A stretch of 64,000 bases of DNA from Nocardia sp. BMG111209 (GCF_000381925.1 NZ_KB907309.1:1240001-1304000), one strand, 5' to 3'. Positions 8,898 through 18,549 are shown, counted from the stretch's first letter. The notes: generated from the letters alone by a model not told the origin. Translations and numbers: made by a program.

Positions 8898-9566
8898 TTA
8901 GGGGGTGAAGATCTTCTCGGCCTGGTCACGCTGGATATGCAGGTCCCAGTACAGCGGGGAGATCTGATCCGCGGTGGCGCTGGGCGTGCCTTCCGGTGCG
9001 CGGTCACCGATCCATGCCCCGATGGCCACGTGCGCGGCCTGAATGTCCTCGGGTGCGAGTTCCTTGTGCAAGTTCAGTACCCACGAACGCAGGGCGGCGC
9101 CGGCGGTGTTGATGTCACCGAGCATCGGGGTGGGATCGACCGACCCGGCTCCGGTGGTGAACAGCAACGTGCCGGCACCCGCCTTTCGCATCGCGGGTAG
9201 CACCACTCCGGTGGCGGCGATCGCGCCGTAGGCCAGGTACCGCATCTGCAGATCCACATCCGCGGCGGTAACCCTGGTGGGTGTGAGGAACCTCGGCTCG
9301 GGGCCGCCTGGGGAGTATTCGAGCACGTCGATTCCACCGAAGTGCTGTGCTGCGGACTCGAGTGCGCGGGTGAGGGAAGCTGTGTCCAGGACGTCGGCCG
9401 CAAACCCCTTGGCGATGACGCCTTCCGAGGAAAGAGTCGCGGCGTGTGCGTCGAGATTGGCCTTGCTGCGGGACAGCAGCGCCACGTCGAATCCGTGGGA
9501 GCCGAAGGTGCGGGCGATGGCCAGGCCCATACCGGGGCCGGCGCCGATGACAGCGATGGTAGGCAC
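8898..9566 (-). CDS. Short-chain dehydrogenase/reductase
   Basis: A 222-residue SDR. The N-terminal Rossmann motif reads AVIGAGPGMGLAIARTFG (GxGxGxG-like). An acidic DVLDTASLTRAL follows where the adenine pocket lies. The place of the usual catalytic Tyr-x-x-x-Lys is unclear: the region after TTGAGSVDPTPMLGDINTAG lacks an evident YxxxK, so this may be an atypical SDR. The GTG at 9566 is used because GGAG sits eight bases upstream. The gene is divergent from an HxlR regulator and upstream of the doxX remnant. HxlR-SDR-DoxX sets often respond to electrophile or quinone stress, but that is inference. The substrate is unknown. Confidence 0.82.
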   Translation of the reverse strand: MPTIAVIGAGPGMGLAIARTFGSHGFDVALLSRSKANLDAHAATLSSEGVIAKGFAADVLDTASLTRALESAAQHFGGIDVLEYSPGGPEPRFLTPTRVTAADVDLQMRYLAYGAIAATGVVLPAMRKAGAGTLLFTTGAGSVDPTPMLGDINTAGAALRSWVLNLHKELAPEDIQAAHVAIGAWIGDRAPEGTPSATADQISPLYWDLHIQRDQAEKIFTP

Positions 9567-9621
9567 GAAGAGAACTCCTTCAGGAACGGCCTCTTCCCTG
9601 GGCGGGACGAGAAGCCGGTTA

Positions 9622-9644
9622 GTTACCAATAGTTCCCTGGTAAC
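9622..9644. promoter_or_regulatory. Inverted repeat in the SDR/HxlR divergent promoter
   Basis: GTTACC at 9622-9627 and GGTAAC at 9639-9644 form perfect 6-bp arms 11 bases apart, in the 144-bp gap between two divergent genes. A further GGTAAC lies just before the HxlR start. HxlR proteins bind such short palindromes, so this is the best operator candidate. Confidence 0.55.
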
Positions 9645-9710
9645 TTTGGATAACCACCTAGGGATGGTCAAGAAGGCACTTTCGAGTGCTGTGGTTCTCT
9701 GGAGGTAACC

Positions 9711-10097
9711 ATGCAGGTCAACGACAATACGGACCAGATCTGCGGGGAAGGCGGGACCCGGGCGAGGGAGGTCCTGGACCTGGTTTCGGACAAGTGGTCG
9801 CTCTACGTTGTGGCCGCTCTGGGGCAAGGCCCACTGCGGTTCAATCAGGCCCGGCGGGCCGTGGCCGGGATCAGCCAGCGCATGCTCACTGTCACACTGC
9901 GCCGACTCGTGCGCGACGGCCTGGTCGCACGCATGGTGATCCCCACGGTGCCGCCGCAGGTCACATATTCGTTGACCGAGACCGGGCACAGCCTGCGCCG
10001 GGCCGTTCAGCCGTTGACCGAGTGGGCTTTCACCACCGTCGACGACATCGACGCCGCGCGGGCAGCCTACGACGCACAAGTCGACCAGCAGGAGTGA
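9711..10097 (+). CDS. HxlR-family transcriptional regulator
   Basis: A 128-residue winged helix-turn-helix protein of the HxlR family, which act as dimeric regulators of nearby redox or detoxification genes. An N-terminal Cys (QICG) is followed by EVLDLVSDKWSLYVVAALGQ, the family signature. The recognition region RFNQARRAVAGISQRMLTVT comes next, then the wing (YSLTETGHSLRR). One N-terminal Cys is where thiol sensing occurs in several members, so redox control is plausible. The gene has a GGAGG site next to the start. It is divergent from the SDR-doxX pair, its probable target. The family call is secure; the signal is unknown. Confidence 0.9.
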   Translation: MQVNDNTDQICGEGGTRAREVLDLVSDKWSLYVVAALGQGPLRFNQARRAVAGISQRMLTVTLRRLVRDGLVARMVIPTVPPQVTYSLTETGHSLRRAVQPLTEWAFTTVDDIDAARAAYDAQVDQQE

Positions 10098-10138
10098 CCA
10101 CGACTCCGCAGGGTTGTCGGGAATTGACGGACACGCCC

Positions 10139-10230
10139 CAGCCGAGAGTGCGGGGCTGGGGAGCACCAGCCGGGAGTGCGGGCCGGGGGCACCGGTTGGG
10201 AGCGTGGGCCGGGGATCGCGGGCCCGGAGC
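10139..10230. repeat. Decayed GC-rich tandem repeat (about 25-bp unit), copy cluster B
   Basis: About three imperfect units of GGGAGCACCAGCCGGGAGTG and similar, related to the cluster at 8299-8364 in the same orientation. The clusters lie on either side of the IS remnant/doxX/SDR/HxlR module. No gene is seen in 10098-10251. Confidence 0.6.
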
Positions 10231-10251
10231 GAAACCGGGATCGCGGTGAGT

Positions 10252-11226
10252 TCAAGGCAGCAGCAGGCGCACTCGTTCCAGCCGGGTGCGCCACCAGGCG
10301 ACGCGATCCGGGTCCGGATGCCGGAAGCGTTGCAGCCGAGCGGGATCCGGAGTGGGAGGGGTGCGTGGGACCGGGAGGTAGCCGTCGACCGGGCGGAGCG
10401 AATCGACGACCACGTCACCGTCGAACAGGTTCATCGTGCCGAGGCCGCAGGCGAAATCGAGGTGCGGCAGCGCGCCGGCCAGCGCGAGCTGTGCCGACAG
10501 TCCGACGCTGGTCTCGAGTGCGGACGAGACCACGCACGGCAGCCCGACCGCCTCGGCGACCTGCAATGCCCGGCGGACCCCACCCAGCGGGGTGCATTTC
10601 AGCACGGCGATATCGGCGGCATCCGTGACGGCCGCGCGCAGCGGATCCGCGGCGCGGCGGATGGACTCGTCGGCGGCGATCCGGACGTTCAGACGACCGC
10701 GGACGGCCGCCAGTTCCTCGACGTCACGGCAGGGTTGCTCGACGTATTCCAGTCCGCCGGCGGCCTTCTCGATGAGCTGGATGTGATGGACCGCGGTTTC
10801 GACGTCCCAGACCGCGTTGGCGTCCACCCGGATCGCACCGCCGGGTCCGAGCGCGTCGCGGACCGCCTCCACCCGGGCCAGATCCTCCGACAGCGAACCG
10901 GGATGGTCGGCGATCTTCACTTTCGCTGTCCGGCAACCGGATTCGATGACGATCGCGTGCGCGCGGGCCGGATCCACCGCCGGCACGATGCAATTCACCG
11001 GAATCCGGTCGCGCACCGGCGCGGGCCAGCCGACGGTGATCTGTTCCACCGTGGTGGCCAGCCACCCGGCGGCCTCCCGATCGTCGTATTCGGCGAACGG
11101 ACAGAACTCGCCCCACCCGAGCGGGCCCTCGATCAGCACACCCTCCCGCACGGTGATCCCCCGGAACCGGGTGCGCAGCGGGATCGCGTAGACGAACGCG
11201 GCCCGGGGATCCAGCAGATCGTTCAT
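10252..11226 (-). CDS. menC: o-Succinylbenzoate synthase
   Basis: A 324-residue enolase-superfamily enzyme that dehydrates SHCHC to o-succinylbenzoate in menaquinone synthesis. Catalytic elements seen in order are KVKI (acid/base Lys), RVDANAVWDV (metal Asp), YVEQPC (metal Glu), AADESI (metal Asp) and VLKCTPLGG (second Lys). The N-terminal capping domain has GWGEFCPFAEYDD. The ATG at 11226 is chosen over a longer open frame because MenC proteins start with a short FVYAIPLRTRF strand. No other men gene is in the window. Actinobacterial MenC is correctly this short (about 320 residues). Related dipeptide epimerases share the fold, but the EFCPF motif favours MenC. Confidence 0.9.
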   Translation of the reverse strand: MNDLLDPRAAFVYAIPLRTRFRGITVREGVLIEGPLGWGEFCPFAEYDDREAAGWLATTVEQITVGWPAPVRDRIPVNCIVPAVDPARAHAIVIESGCRTAKVKIADHPGSLSEDLARVEAVRDALGPGGAIRVDANAVWDVETAVHHIQLIEKAAGGLEYVEQPCRDVEELAAVRGRLNVRIAADESIRRAADPLRAAVTDAADIAVLKCTPLGGVRRALQVAEAVGLPCVVSSALETSVGLSAQLALAGALPHLDFACGLGTMNLFDGDVVVDSLRPVDGYLPVPRTPPTPDPARLQRFRHPDPDRVAWWRTRLERVRLLLP

Positions 11227-11523
11227 GAAGTCAGAGTAGAGCCCGGGAGACCCGCCCGGATGCTGCGGGACCTGGTGCGAAGTGGGTGCGGACCGCAGTG
11301 CCCGGCTGACTGCCGCCGAACCCTTCACCTGCGCGGCGGGCCGTGCGCGTTGCCGAAGATCCCCGCGATTATGCGGACACCGGCGATGGAGGTCGGATCA
11401 CATCCGGGAGCGCATCGTCTACGCCTCCCACGCCGGGCGGCGGTCGAGGCCCCGGGGCGCAGGCTCAACGCAGCGGTACCTGCTCCTGACGATCGTCGCC
11501 GCCGGTTGCGGGTCGCGGCGGAT
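11227..11523. other. Intergenic stretch without a supported gene
   Basis: About 300 bases between the menC start and the stop of the monooxygenase gene. Open frames cross it, but none shows a family motif or a credible ribosome site. It probably holds the menC promoter; no hairpin or repeat stands out. Confidence 0.5.
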
Positions 11524-13038
11524 TCACCCCGCCACTGCCGCACCGGTCCGCGCGCGGCCGAGCCAGCGCACCAGGGCGGTCTCCAGCCCGGAGAGGTCGC
11601 CGGCCGGATCCGTGGCAGCCCACGCGACGAAGCCGTCGGGCCGGATCAGCAACGCACCCACCCCCGCACCGCTCGCCCGCCCCCGAATCAGGTCCAGACA
11701 GCCGGGGTACGACGCGGCCATGCCGGTCAGCCGGCCATCGCCCGTGAGGTCGACCAGCAGGGCCCGGCCGGTACGAGCGTGTTCGGTGAGCCGGGTGCCG
11801 TCGTCCAGCCGCAGTTCGGGCATCGTCGTCCCGACCAGCGGATGGCCGTCGCCGAGGTCGTAGCGCTGGCCCAGACCGGAGACCCGTTGCGCGTAGTAGG
11901 TCGCCCCGTCCCGGGTGCCGAGGAAATCGGTGACGACGTGACGAAGCGCGCGGCTGTCGGCGTCGCCACGCATCACGGCGACCTGGGCGCGGGTCCAATC
12001 GAGTATCTGACCGCCGATCGGATGCCGCTCGGCGGTGTAACTGTCGAGCAGTCCCTCGGGGGCCCGGCCGTGGACGGTCGCGGCGAGCTTCCAGCCCAGG
12101 TTGACGGCATCGCCGAGTCCGAGATTCAGGCCTTGACCGCTGAACGGCGAATGCACGTGCGCGGCATCCCCGCACAACAGGACGCGACCGCGGCGATAGG
12201 TCGTCGCCTGCCGGGCGTTGTCGGTGAAGCGCGCACCGCTGACGATCTCGGTGACTCGGACATCGACCCCACTGACACGCCGCAGACTGGCCTCGATCTC
12301 GGCCGCGGTGACCGGCGCGTCCCGGTCCACCGGCGGCCCGTCGAATTCGACCGTCCGGACCCGGCCGGGCATCGGTCCGTACACGTAGACGCCGGTCGGT
12401 GTGTGCTGCCAGCCCTGCCCCAGACCTTCGGTCCCGTCCGCGACCACGACCGCCTGACGGCCGGTGATCCCGGGATCGGTGCCGGGGAACTCGAAACCGG
12501 CCAGCCGCCGCACGGTGCTGCGGCCGCCGTCGCAACCGGCCAACCAGGCCGCGCGCACGTCACCGCCGTCCAGACGCACGGTGACACCGGACTCGTCCGC
12601 GTCGAATCCGCGCAGTTCGACCCCGCGCCGCACCTCGGCACCGAGTTCCACCGCGCGGGCGCCGAGGATTCGTTCCACCTCGACCTGCGGAATCTCCAGG
12701 AACCACCCGTTCGCGCCGCGGCCGCGCAGGAGTGGATCGTCGCGATCCACCGGATCCGCCGGGACGAGGATCCCGCCGAAATGACCGGCGAAGGCGGGCC
12801 GTCTCGCGGCCGCCGGTTCCAGGGCGGACAGCAGCCCGCGCCGGTCGAGCGCGGCCGCGGACGCGGTGTTGATCCCACCCGCTTTCACCGCCGTATCGGG
12901 TTCCCGCCGCCGCTCGACCACGAGCACCCGCACACCCGCCAGTCGCAGTTCCGCGGCGAGCATCAGGCCGACCGGCCCGGCACCGGCCACGAGGACGTCG
13001 TAATCGGTGCGGGTTGTAGATGTGAACTTCTCCGACAT
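11524..13038 (-). CDS. FAD-dependent class A monooxygenase
   Basis: A 504-residue flavoprotein hydroxylase of the aromatic hydroxylase/RdmE-Rox type. The dinucleotide fold GAGPVGLMLAAEL lies near residue 19. The DG motif appears as GCDGGRSTVRR. The FAD ribityl motif GRVLLCGDAAHVHSPFSGQG is intact. A thioredoxin-like C-terminal domain (RALLVDLTGDGRL) follows, as in polyketide and rifampicin hydroxylases. The ATG at 13038 has a GGAG-rich leader. It is divergent from a TetR regulator with a strong operator between them, suggesting that an aromatic or antibiotic ligand induces it. The substrate cannot be read from the sequence; rifampicin monooxygenase is one possibility among many. Confidence 0.88.
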   Translation of the reverse strand: MSEKFTSTTRTDYDVLVAGAGPVGLMLAAELRLAGVRVLVVERRREPDTAVKAGGINTASAAALDRRGLLSALEPAAARRPAFAGHFGGILVPADPVDRDDPLLRGRGANGWFLEIPQVEVERILGARAVELGAEVRRGVELRGFDADESGVTVRLDGGDVRAAWLAGCDGGRSTVRRLAGFEFPGTDPGITGRQAVVVADGTEGLGQGWQHTPTGVYVYGPMPGRVRTVEFDGPPVDRDAPVTAAEIEASLRRVSGVDVRVTEIVSGARFTDNARQATTYRRGRVLLCGDAAHVHSPFSGQGLNLGLGDAVNLGWKLAATVHGRAPEGLLDSYTAERHPIGGQILDWTRAQVAVMRGDADSRALRHVVTDFLGTRDGATYYAQRVSGLGQRYDLGDGHPLVGTTMPELRLDDGTRLTEHARTGRALLVDLTGDGRLTGMAASYPGCLDLIRGRASGAGVGALLIRPDGFVAWAATDPAGDLSGLETALVRWLGRARTGAAVAG

Positions 13039-13194
13039 GGAATTCTCTCTCCGCCGTGCGACCGGACGCGCAATCCGAATCGTCTGCGCCGCAATCGTTC
13101 TCGATGACAAACCGGGATCGCCGACCACCCGGAGCCGATCCGGACGCCCCCGGACCCTCCTCGACGGATTCGCGGCAACGACCGGAAATCGCTT

Positions 13195-13227
13195 ACGAAC
13201 ACTGTTCTACAGACGAACAGTGTTCGT
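13195..13227. promoter_or_regulatory. Double palindromic operator, probable TetR site
   Basis: ACGAACACTGTTC (13195-13207), seven bases, then GAACAGTGTTCGT (13215-13227): perfect 13-bp inverted arms. Each arm is itself palindromic (GAACA-N-TGTTC), so two dimer sites lie 18 bp apart. It sits between the divergent monooxygenase and TetR genes, 41 bases before the regulator start. Confidence 0.8.
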
Positions 13228-13267
13228 GTCAACCAGAACCGTGCTCGTCCGGCGCTACACTGCCCGC

Positions 13268-13984
13268 ATGGCATCACCCCCGCAGCGACGACGTGCCGCG
13301 CGGCACCAGCAACCCCTCGCCGAGGACCCCGGCGCGGCCCGGCGCGGCGCCTCCGCCGGGCGCAAGCAGCCCATCACCGTCGATGCCATCGTCGAGACCG
13401 CACTCGGGATCGTCGAACGAGAGGGATACGCCGCGCTGACCATGCGACGGGTGGCCGCCGCCCTCGAGACGGGCCCCGCATCGCTGTACGCGCACGTCGT
13501 CAACAAGGAGGACCTGGACGATCTTCTGGTCGGGCGGCTGTGCGCGGAAATCGAACTCCCCGAAGCGGATCCACGCATCTGGCGCACCCAGCTCATCGAG
13601 GTCTGCAACCGGCTGCGCGACCGATACCAGCGCTATCCGGGCGTCTCTCTGGCGGCCCTCGCCGTGGTCCCGACCAATCTGGAGACCCTGCGTGTCAGCG
13701 AGGGCATGCTCGCCATCGTGCTGGCCGGCGGCATCGATCCCCGAACGGCGGCCTGGGCGATCGACGCACTGTTCCTCTACATCAACGCGTTCTGCCTGGA
13801 GAACGCCCTCATCGACCGCTCGGCACCCGACCGCGACGAACTACCCCAGCGCTTCGCGGCCCTCCCCGATTCCCTGCCCAACACCAAGCGCTACGCCGCC
13901 GAACTGACCGCCGGAACCGCCGAGGACCGATTCGCATTCACCCTCGACCTGATCCTCGACGGCATCGCCGTCCACCACCACTGA
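13268..13984 (+). CDS. TetR-family regulator (TetR_C-type ligand domain)
   Basis: A 238-residue repressor. A basic disordered N-terminus of about 35 residues precedes the helix-turn-helix (ITVDAIVETALGIVEREGYA, then TMRRVAAALETGPASLYAHV). The C-terminal domain (DRYQRYPGVSLAAL, AIDALFLYINAFCLENAL) resembles the tetracycline-repressor C-terminal class. The ATG at 13268 fits the end of the operator region. It is divergent from the flavin monooxygenase, and a double palindrome lies in the shared promoter, so it very likely represses both genes until an aromatic or polyketide-like ligand binds. The ligand is unknown. The stop lies 14 bases from the converging ATPase gene. Confidence 0.92.
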   Translation: MASPPQRRRAARHQQPLAEDPGAARRGASAGRKQPITVDAIVETALGIVEREGYAALTMRRVAAALETGPASLYAHVVNKEDLDDLLVGRLCAEIELPEADPRIWRTQLIEVCNRLRDRYQRYPGVSLAALAVVPTNLETLRVSEGMLAIVLAGGIDPRTAAWAIDALFLYINAFCLENALIDRSAPDRDELPQRFAALPDSLPNTKRYAAELTAGTAEDRFAFTLDLILDGIAVHHH

Positions 13985-13998
13985 ACAGCCTCCATCGG

Positions 13999-15438
13999 TC
14001 ACGCCCGCCAGGCTTCGAGCACCTGCTCGGGCCCCCACGCGATCTCGTCACTCCCCAATGTCACGTCATCGGCCAATGCCGACAGCGAGACGATAACCAG
14101 GCCATTGCCGTCGAATCCCGGCACCTGTGCCGCCCCACGCCGGAGTTCGTGCAGATCATGTTTGTCGAATGGGGTACCGAGCCATTTCACCGAGCCCGCG
14201 AAGTGGATTCGGCTCGCCACCGGCGCCCGGTCGGCACCCACCAGATCCACCTCGGGGTTGAACTGCCGATTCCACCAGCCGCCGACAGTCTGTACGTCCG
14301 GCCACGGTAGCCGCCCGGCCAGCGCAGCCGATTCCAGTGCTTGCCGGACCATCGGTTCGACCGCCCGGCCTCGCCAGGTATGCCATTGCCGCGTGATCAC
14401 AGTGGAGGCCGCATCGGGGCGTCCCCGCCGGACAAGTTCGTGGACGGTGCGCAGAAAAGCGAGATACAAGCGGAGATTGCTGTCGTCCACGCGATACAAG
14501 GCGGGTTTCCCAGGTGTGGTGGACAACGGTTCGTCGATCGCGAGCACACGCTTTTCCGTGACGAGGCGTTGCAGCAGTGGCGACAGCGATCCGGACGGGA
14601 TCGCACCGGCCCGGCTGCCTGCCGCGGCGGCGATATTGGCATGCGTGCGCTCCCCGCTACCGACGGCTTCGAGCACGCGGCGGGACTGGTCCGGTGACGG
14701 AAACTCGGCGAGCAGTGCCGATTCCGGAATGCCGAAGACCGGAGCCGCCGGATCGAGGCATTCCTGCCGCAGGAAATCCAGCGCGGATGTTCCCTGCGGC
14801 CAGCTGCGAAGAATGCCGGGAATTCCACCGGACACGAGGTGTGCGTCGATGGCGTCGGCCGGGCTCAGTGCCAGCGCATCCTCCACCTCGGCCGGATTGA
14901 GTGGGCCCAGGACCAGATTGTCCGCGCGACCGTAGAACGGCCGGTCGTACGCTGTCAGCCGCTCCATCATGTGAATGTCGCTGCCGAGCAGGAGGAGCAG
15001 CACGGGCCGACGGGAGAGCAGACGATCCCACGCCGTCTGCAACGCGCCGTCGAACAGATCATCCTGTTCCGTCAACCAGGGAAGTTCATCGATCACGACA
15101 ATGGACGGCGTATCGGGAAGCGCGGAGGCCAGGATCCGGAAGGCGTCCGGCCAGCCGCCCGGCGCCTGGGTCGGTACGAGCTCGCGGTCGGCCGGCAATG
15201 TCGATGCACGGATCTCGTCGAGGAACCAGCCGACCGATTCGATCGACGATGCGCCCTTGGTTGCGGTGAAGTAGCAGTAAGGAACATGGGCCCGATCGCA
15301 GAATTCCTGGATCAGGCGGGATTTACCCACCTGACGGCGACCGCGAACCGCGACGGCGGCTCCCGTCTGCGCCGCACGATCCAGCCTCTTGTCCAGGAGG
15401 GCCAGTTCTCTGGCACGCCCGATGAACCCGACCGCCAT
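13999..15438 (-). CDS. AAA/STAND-like ATPase with C-terminal DUF234-type nuclease-like domain
   Basis: A 479-residue protein of the archaeal-type ATPase class. The opening FIGRARELALL is diagnostic. Walker A is GRRQVGKSRLI (about residues 33-43) and Walker B is SIVVIDELPWL. A sensor-like LLLLGSDIHMME follows, then a winged-helix part (ERTHANIAAAAGSRAGAIPS). The C-terminal region has NPEVDLVGADR and later AGSVKWLG, the spacing expected for a PD-(D/E)xK nuclease core (Glu/Asp...Lys) as in DUF234. Such genes are often mobile and of unknown role, possibly in defence or toxin function. A perfect palindrome lies ten bases upstream of the start, suggesting self-control. No partner gene is evident. 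Confidence 0.85.
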   Translation of the reverse strand: MAVGFIGRARELALLDKRLDRAAQTGAAVAVRGRRQVGKSRLIQEFCDRAHVPYCYFTATKGASSIESVGWFLDEIRASTLPADRELVPTQAPGGWPDAFRILASALPDTPSIVVIDELPWLTEQDDLFDGALQTAWDRLLSRRPVLLLLLGSDIHMMERLTAYDRPFYGRADNLVLGPLNPAEVEDALALSPADAIDAHLVSGGIPGILRSWPQGTSALDFLRQECLDPAAPVFGIPESALLAEFPSPDQSRRVLEAVGSGERTHANIAAAAGSRAGAIPSGSLSPLLQRLVTEKRVLAIDEPLSTTPGKPALYRVDDSNLRLYLAFLRTVHELVRRGRPDAASTVITRQWHTWRGRAVEPMVRQALESAALAGRLPWPDVQTVGGWWNRQFNPEVDLVGADRAPVASRIHFAGSVKWLGTPFDKHDLHELRRGAAQVPGFDGNGLVIVSLSALADDVTLGSDEIAWGPEQVLEAWRA

Positions 15439-15447
15439 TCTGCTCCC

Positions 15448-15474
15448 ATCTATGTAGAACGGATCTACATAGAT
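15448..15474. promoter_or_regulatory. Perfect palindrome upstream of the AAA/DUF234 gene
   Basis: ATCTATGTAGA (15448-15458), ACGGA, TCTACATAGAT (15464-15474): 11-bp perfect arms, AT-rich in a GC-rich genome, ending ten bases before the ATPase start codon on the minus strand. The position suits an operator or a core promoter rather than a terminator. Confidence 0.75.
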
Positions 15475-15526
15475 GTTAAAACAGGGTCCGAGATCCGCAT
15501 CGCAGACCCCGGACCCGAGAGGTTCC

Positions 15527-16696
15527 TTACAACCGTTCGTAGATGGTCGCGTTGGCCAGCCCGCCGGCCTCGCACATGGTCTGCAGGCCGAATCGGGCGC
15601 CGCGCTCGGCCATGGCGTGGATCAGGGTGGTGGCCAGGCGGGCACCCGAGGCGCCGAGCGGGTGGCCGATCGCGATCGCGCCGCCGTGCACGTTGACCTT
15701 CGACAGGTCGGCGCCGGTGTCCTGGGCCCAGGCCAGTACCACCGCGGCGAACGCCTCGTTCACCTCGAACAGATCGATATCGGACAGTTGCAGCCCGGCC
15801 CGTTGCAGCACCTTGCGGGTGGCGGGGATGACCGCGGTCAGCATGAGCAGCGGATCGTCACCGGCGACGGCGAAGCTGTGCAACCGGGCCAGCGGCCGCA
15901 GGCCCAGTTCCTTCGCCTTCTCGCTGGTGGTGATCAGGACCGCGGCGCTACCGTCGTTGATCTGGCTGGAGTTGGCGGCGGTGATGTTCCAGCCGATCTC
16001 CGGGAAGCGGGCGCCGTACCCCTCGTGGTAGAACGCCGGGCGCAGGCCGCCCAGGGTTTCCAGTGAGCTGCCGACGCGGATGCCCTCGTCGGTGGTGAGC
16101 CCGGCCAGCGGCGCGAGTTGCGCCTCGAACAGGCCGTTCTTCGTTGCGGCGGCGGCCTTCTCGTGGCTGGCGAGGGAGAACTCGTCCATCGCGGTCCGGC
16201 CGATACCCCAGCGGGACGCGATCAGTTCGGCGCTGATGCCTTGGGGCACAAGCTCTTCCGGATAGCGCTCGGCGAAGGCCACGCCGTTGAGGTCGGTGGC
16301 GCCGATGGTGCTGGAGCCCATCGGGATTCGGCTCATCGACTCCAGGCCGGCGGCGACCACGACATCGTAGGCGCCGGCGATCACGCCCTGCGCCGCGAAG
16401 TGGATGGCCTGCTGGCTGCTGCCGCACTGCCGGTCGACGGTGGTCGCGGGGACCGATTCCGGATAACCGGCAGCCAGCGCGGCCCGCCTGGTCACGTTGA
16501 CCGACTGCTCGCCGACCTGGGTGACCACACCTCCGATCACGTCGTCGATGAGACCCGCGTCGACTCCGCTGCGGTCCACCACCTCGCGCAGGCTGTGCGC
16601 GAGCAGGTCCACCGGGTGTACTCCGTGCAGGGCGCCGGTCGCCTTGCCCTTGCCGACGGGAGTGCGCACGGCTTCGACGATCACTGCGTCTCTCAT
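15527..16696 (-). CDS. Acetyl-CoA acyltransferase (thiolase family)
   Basis: A 389-residue thiolase, the standard length. The nucleophile Cys is at DRQCGSSQQA (Cys91), the NEAF motif reads FEVNEAFAAVVLA, the His motif is GHPLGASGARL, and the second Cys motif is MCEAGGLANATIYE. The last departs from the commonest CxGGGxG but is seen in degradative actinobacterial thiolases. It condenses or cleaves acyl-CoA with acetyl-CoA in the cytosol. It is divergent from an HxlR regulator with CTGAC/GTCAG elements in the short gap, so it is likely under local control. No beta-oxidation partner genes are nearby, so the direction (beta-oxidation or a specific degradation) is open. Confidence 0.92.
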   Translation of the reverse strand: MRDAVIVEAVRTPVGKGKATGALHGVHPVDLLAHSLREVVDRSGVDAGLIDDVIGGVVTQVGEQSVNVTRRAALAAGYPESVPATTVDRQCGSSQQAIHFAAQGVIAGAYDVVVAAGLESMSRIPMGSSTIGATDLNGVAFAERYPEELVPQGISAELIASRWGIGRTAMDEFSLASHEKAAAATKNGLFEAQLAPLAGLTTDEGIRVGSSLETLGGLRPAFYHEGYGARFPEIGWNITAANSSQINDGSAAVLITTSEKAKELGLRPLARLHSFAVAGDDPLLMLTAVIPATRKVLQRAGLQLSDIDLFEVNEAFAAVVLAWAQDTGADLSKVNVHGGAIAIGHPLGASGARLATTLIHAMAERGARFGLQTMCEAGGLANATIYERL

Positions 16697-16795
16697 GGCC
16701 AGTCCTTCCGATTGTCGCAATCGGCCGGCTACCTGACTCGGCCGATCTAAAGTCAGAGTAGGCCCTGACGATAGTTGCCACAAGTCAGATGAGCT

Positions 16796-17293
16796 ATGAT
16801 GTCCGTCATGGCCGTAGTTCTGGAAGGTCCGTTACGCGATCTCGCCTCCTGGCAACCCGACGAATGCTCCATCGCGAAGGCGCTGGATGTGATCGGCACG
16901 CGCTCGGCGATACTCATCCTGCGTGAGGCGATGTACGGCACCACGCGGTTCGACGGGTTCGCCGGCCGGGTCGGCATCACCGACGCCGCCGCCGCGACCG
17001 CGCTGCGCCGGCTGACCGAGGCCGGACTGCTGCGTAAACAGCCCTATCGCGAAGAGGGTAAGCGCACCCGGCACGAGTACGTGCTCACCGAATGCGGCCG
17101 CGACGCGCTGCCGGTGGTGCTGGCGTTGTGGCAGTGGGGCGACAAGTACCTGCAGGACGGGGTGCCGCCGCTGGAACGGGTCGATGACGACACCGGCGAG
17201 CCGGTGCGGCTGGACCTGCGCGCCGCCGACGGCACCGAGGTCCCGCTGGAGAATGTGCGGGTGCGACTGAACAGATCCTGGCGCCGCCGCTGA
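16796..17293 (+). CDS. HxlR-family transcriptional regulator
   Basis: A 165-residue winged-helix regulator. The HxlR core is DECSIAKALDVIGTRSAILI, with the recognition part TRFDGFAGRVGITDAAAATA and a wing region EEGKRTRHEYVLTECG. The C-terminal 35 residues extend beyond the minimal family domain (DDDTGEPVRLDLRA), as in longer actinobacterial members. Three ATGs are possible (16796, 16799, 16808); none has a strong ribosome site. It is divergent from the thiolase gene, and repeated AGTCAGA elements in the 99-bp gap could be its binding sites. It presumably controls the thiolase. The signal is unknown. Confidence 0.88.
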   Translation: MMSVMAVVLEGPLRDLASWQPDECSIAKALDVIGTRSAILILREAMYGTTRFDGFAGRVGITDAAAATALRRLTEAGLLRKQPYREEGKRTRHEYVLTECGRDALPVVLALWQWGDKYLQDGVPPLERVDDDTGEPVRLDLRAADGTEVPLENVRVRLNRSWRRR

Positions 17294-17318
17294 CCGAGCG
17301 GCCCGCGGCGGCGACCGG

Positions 17319-18392
<1,074 letters not shown>

Positions 18393-18549
18393 GCTGAATC
18401 AATCCCTTCACCGGCAGGAACGTGCCGGACGATCCGAGTAGAGGGGGTCTTCCGTGACAGGACCAGTACGTTAGCCCCTGTGGATACTGCCGGCGAGGCG
18501 CAGGTGTGCGGAAACCTCGCACAGGTCTCTGCTGGTTGAGTGAGGACTC

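Noticed and set aside
10114..13107. 997-codon plus-strand frame across menC and the monooxygenase
   Set aside because: It crosses two motif-verified genes and an intergenic region and has the composition of an antisense shadow.
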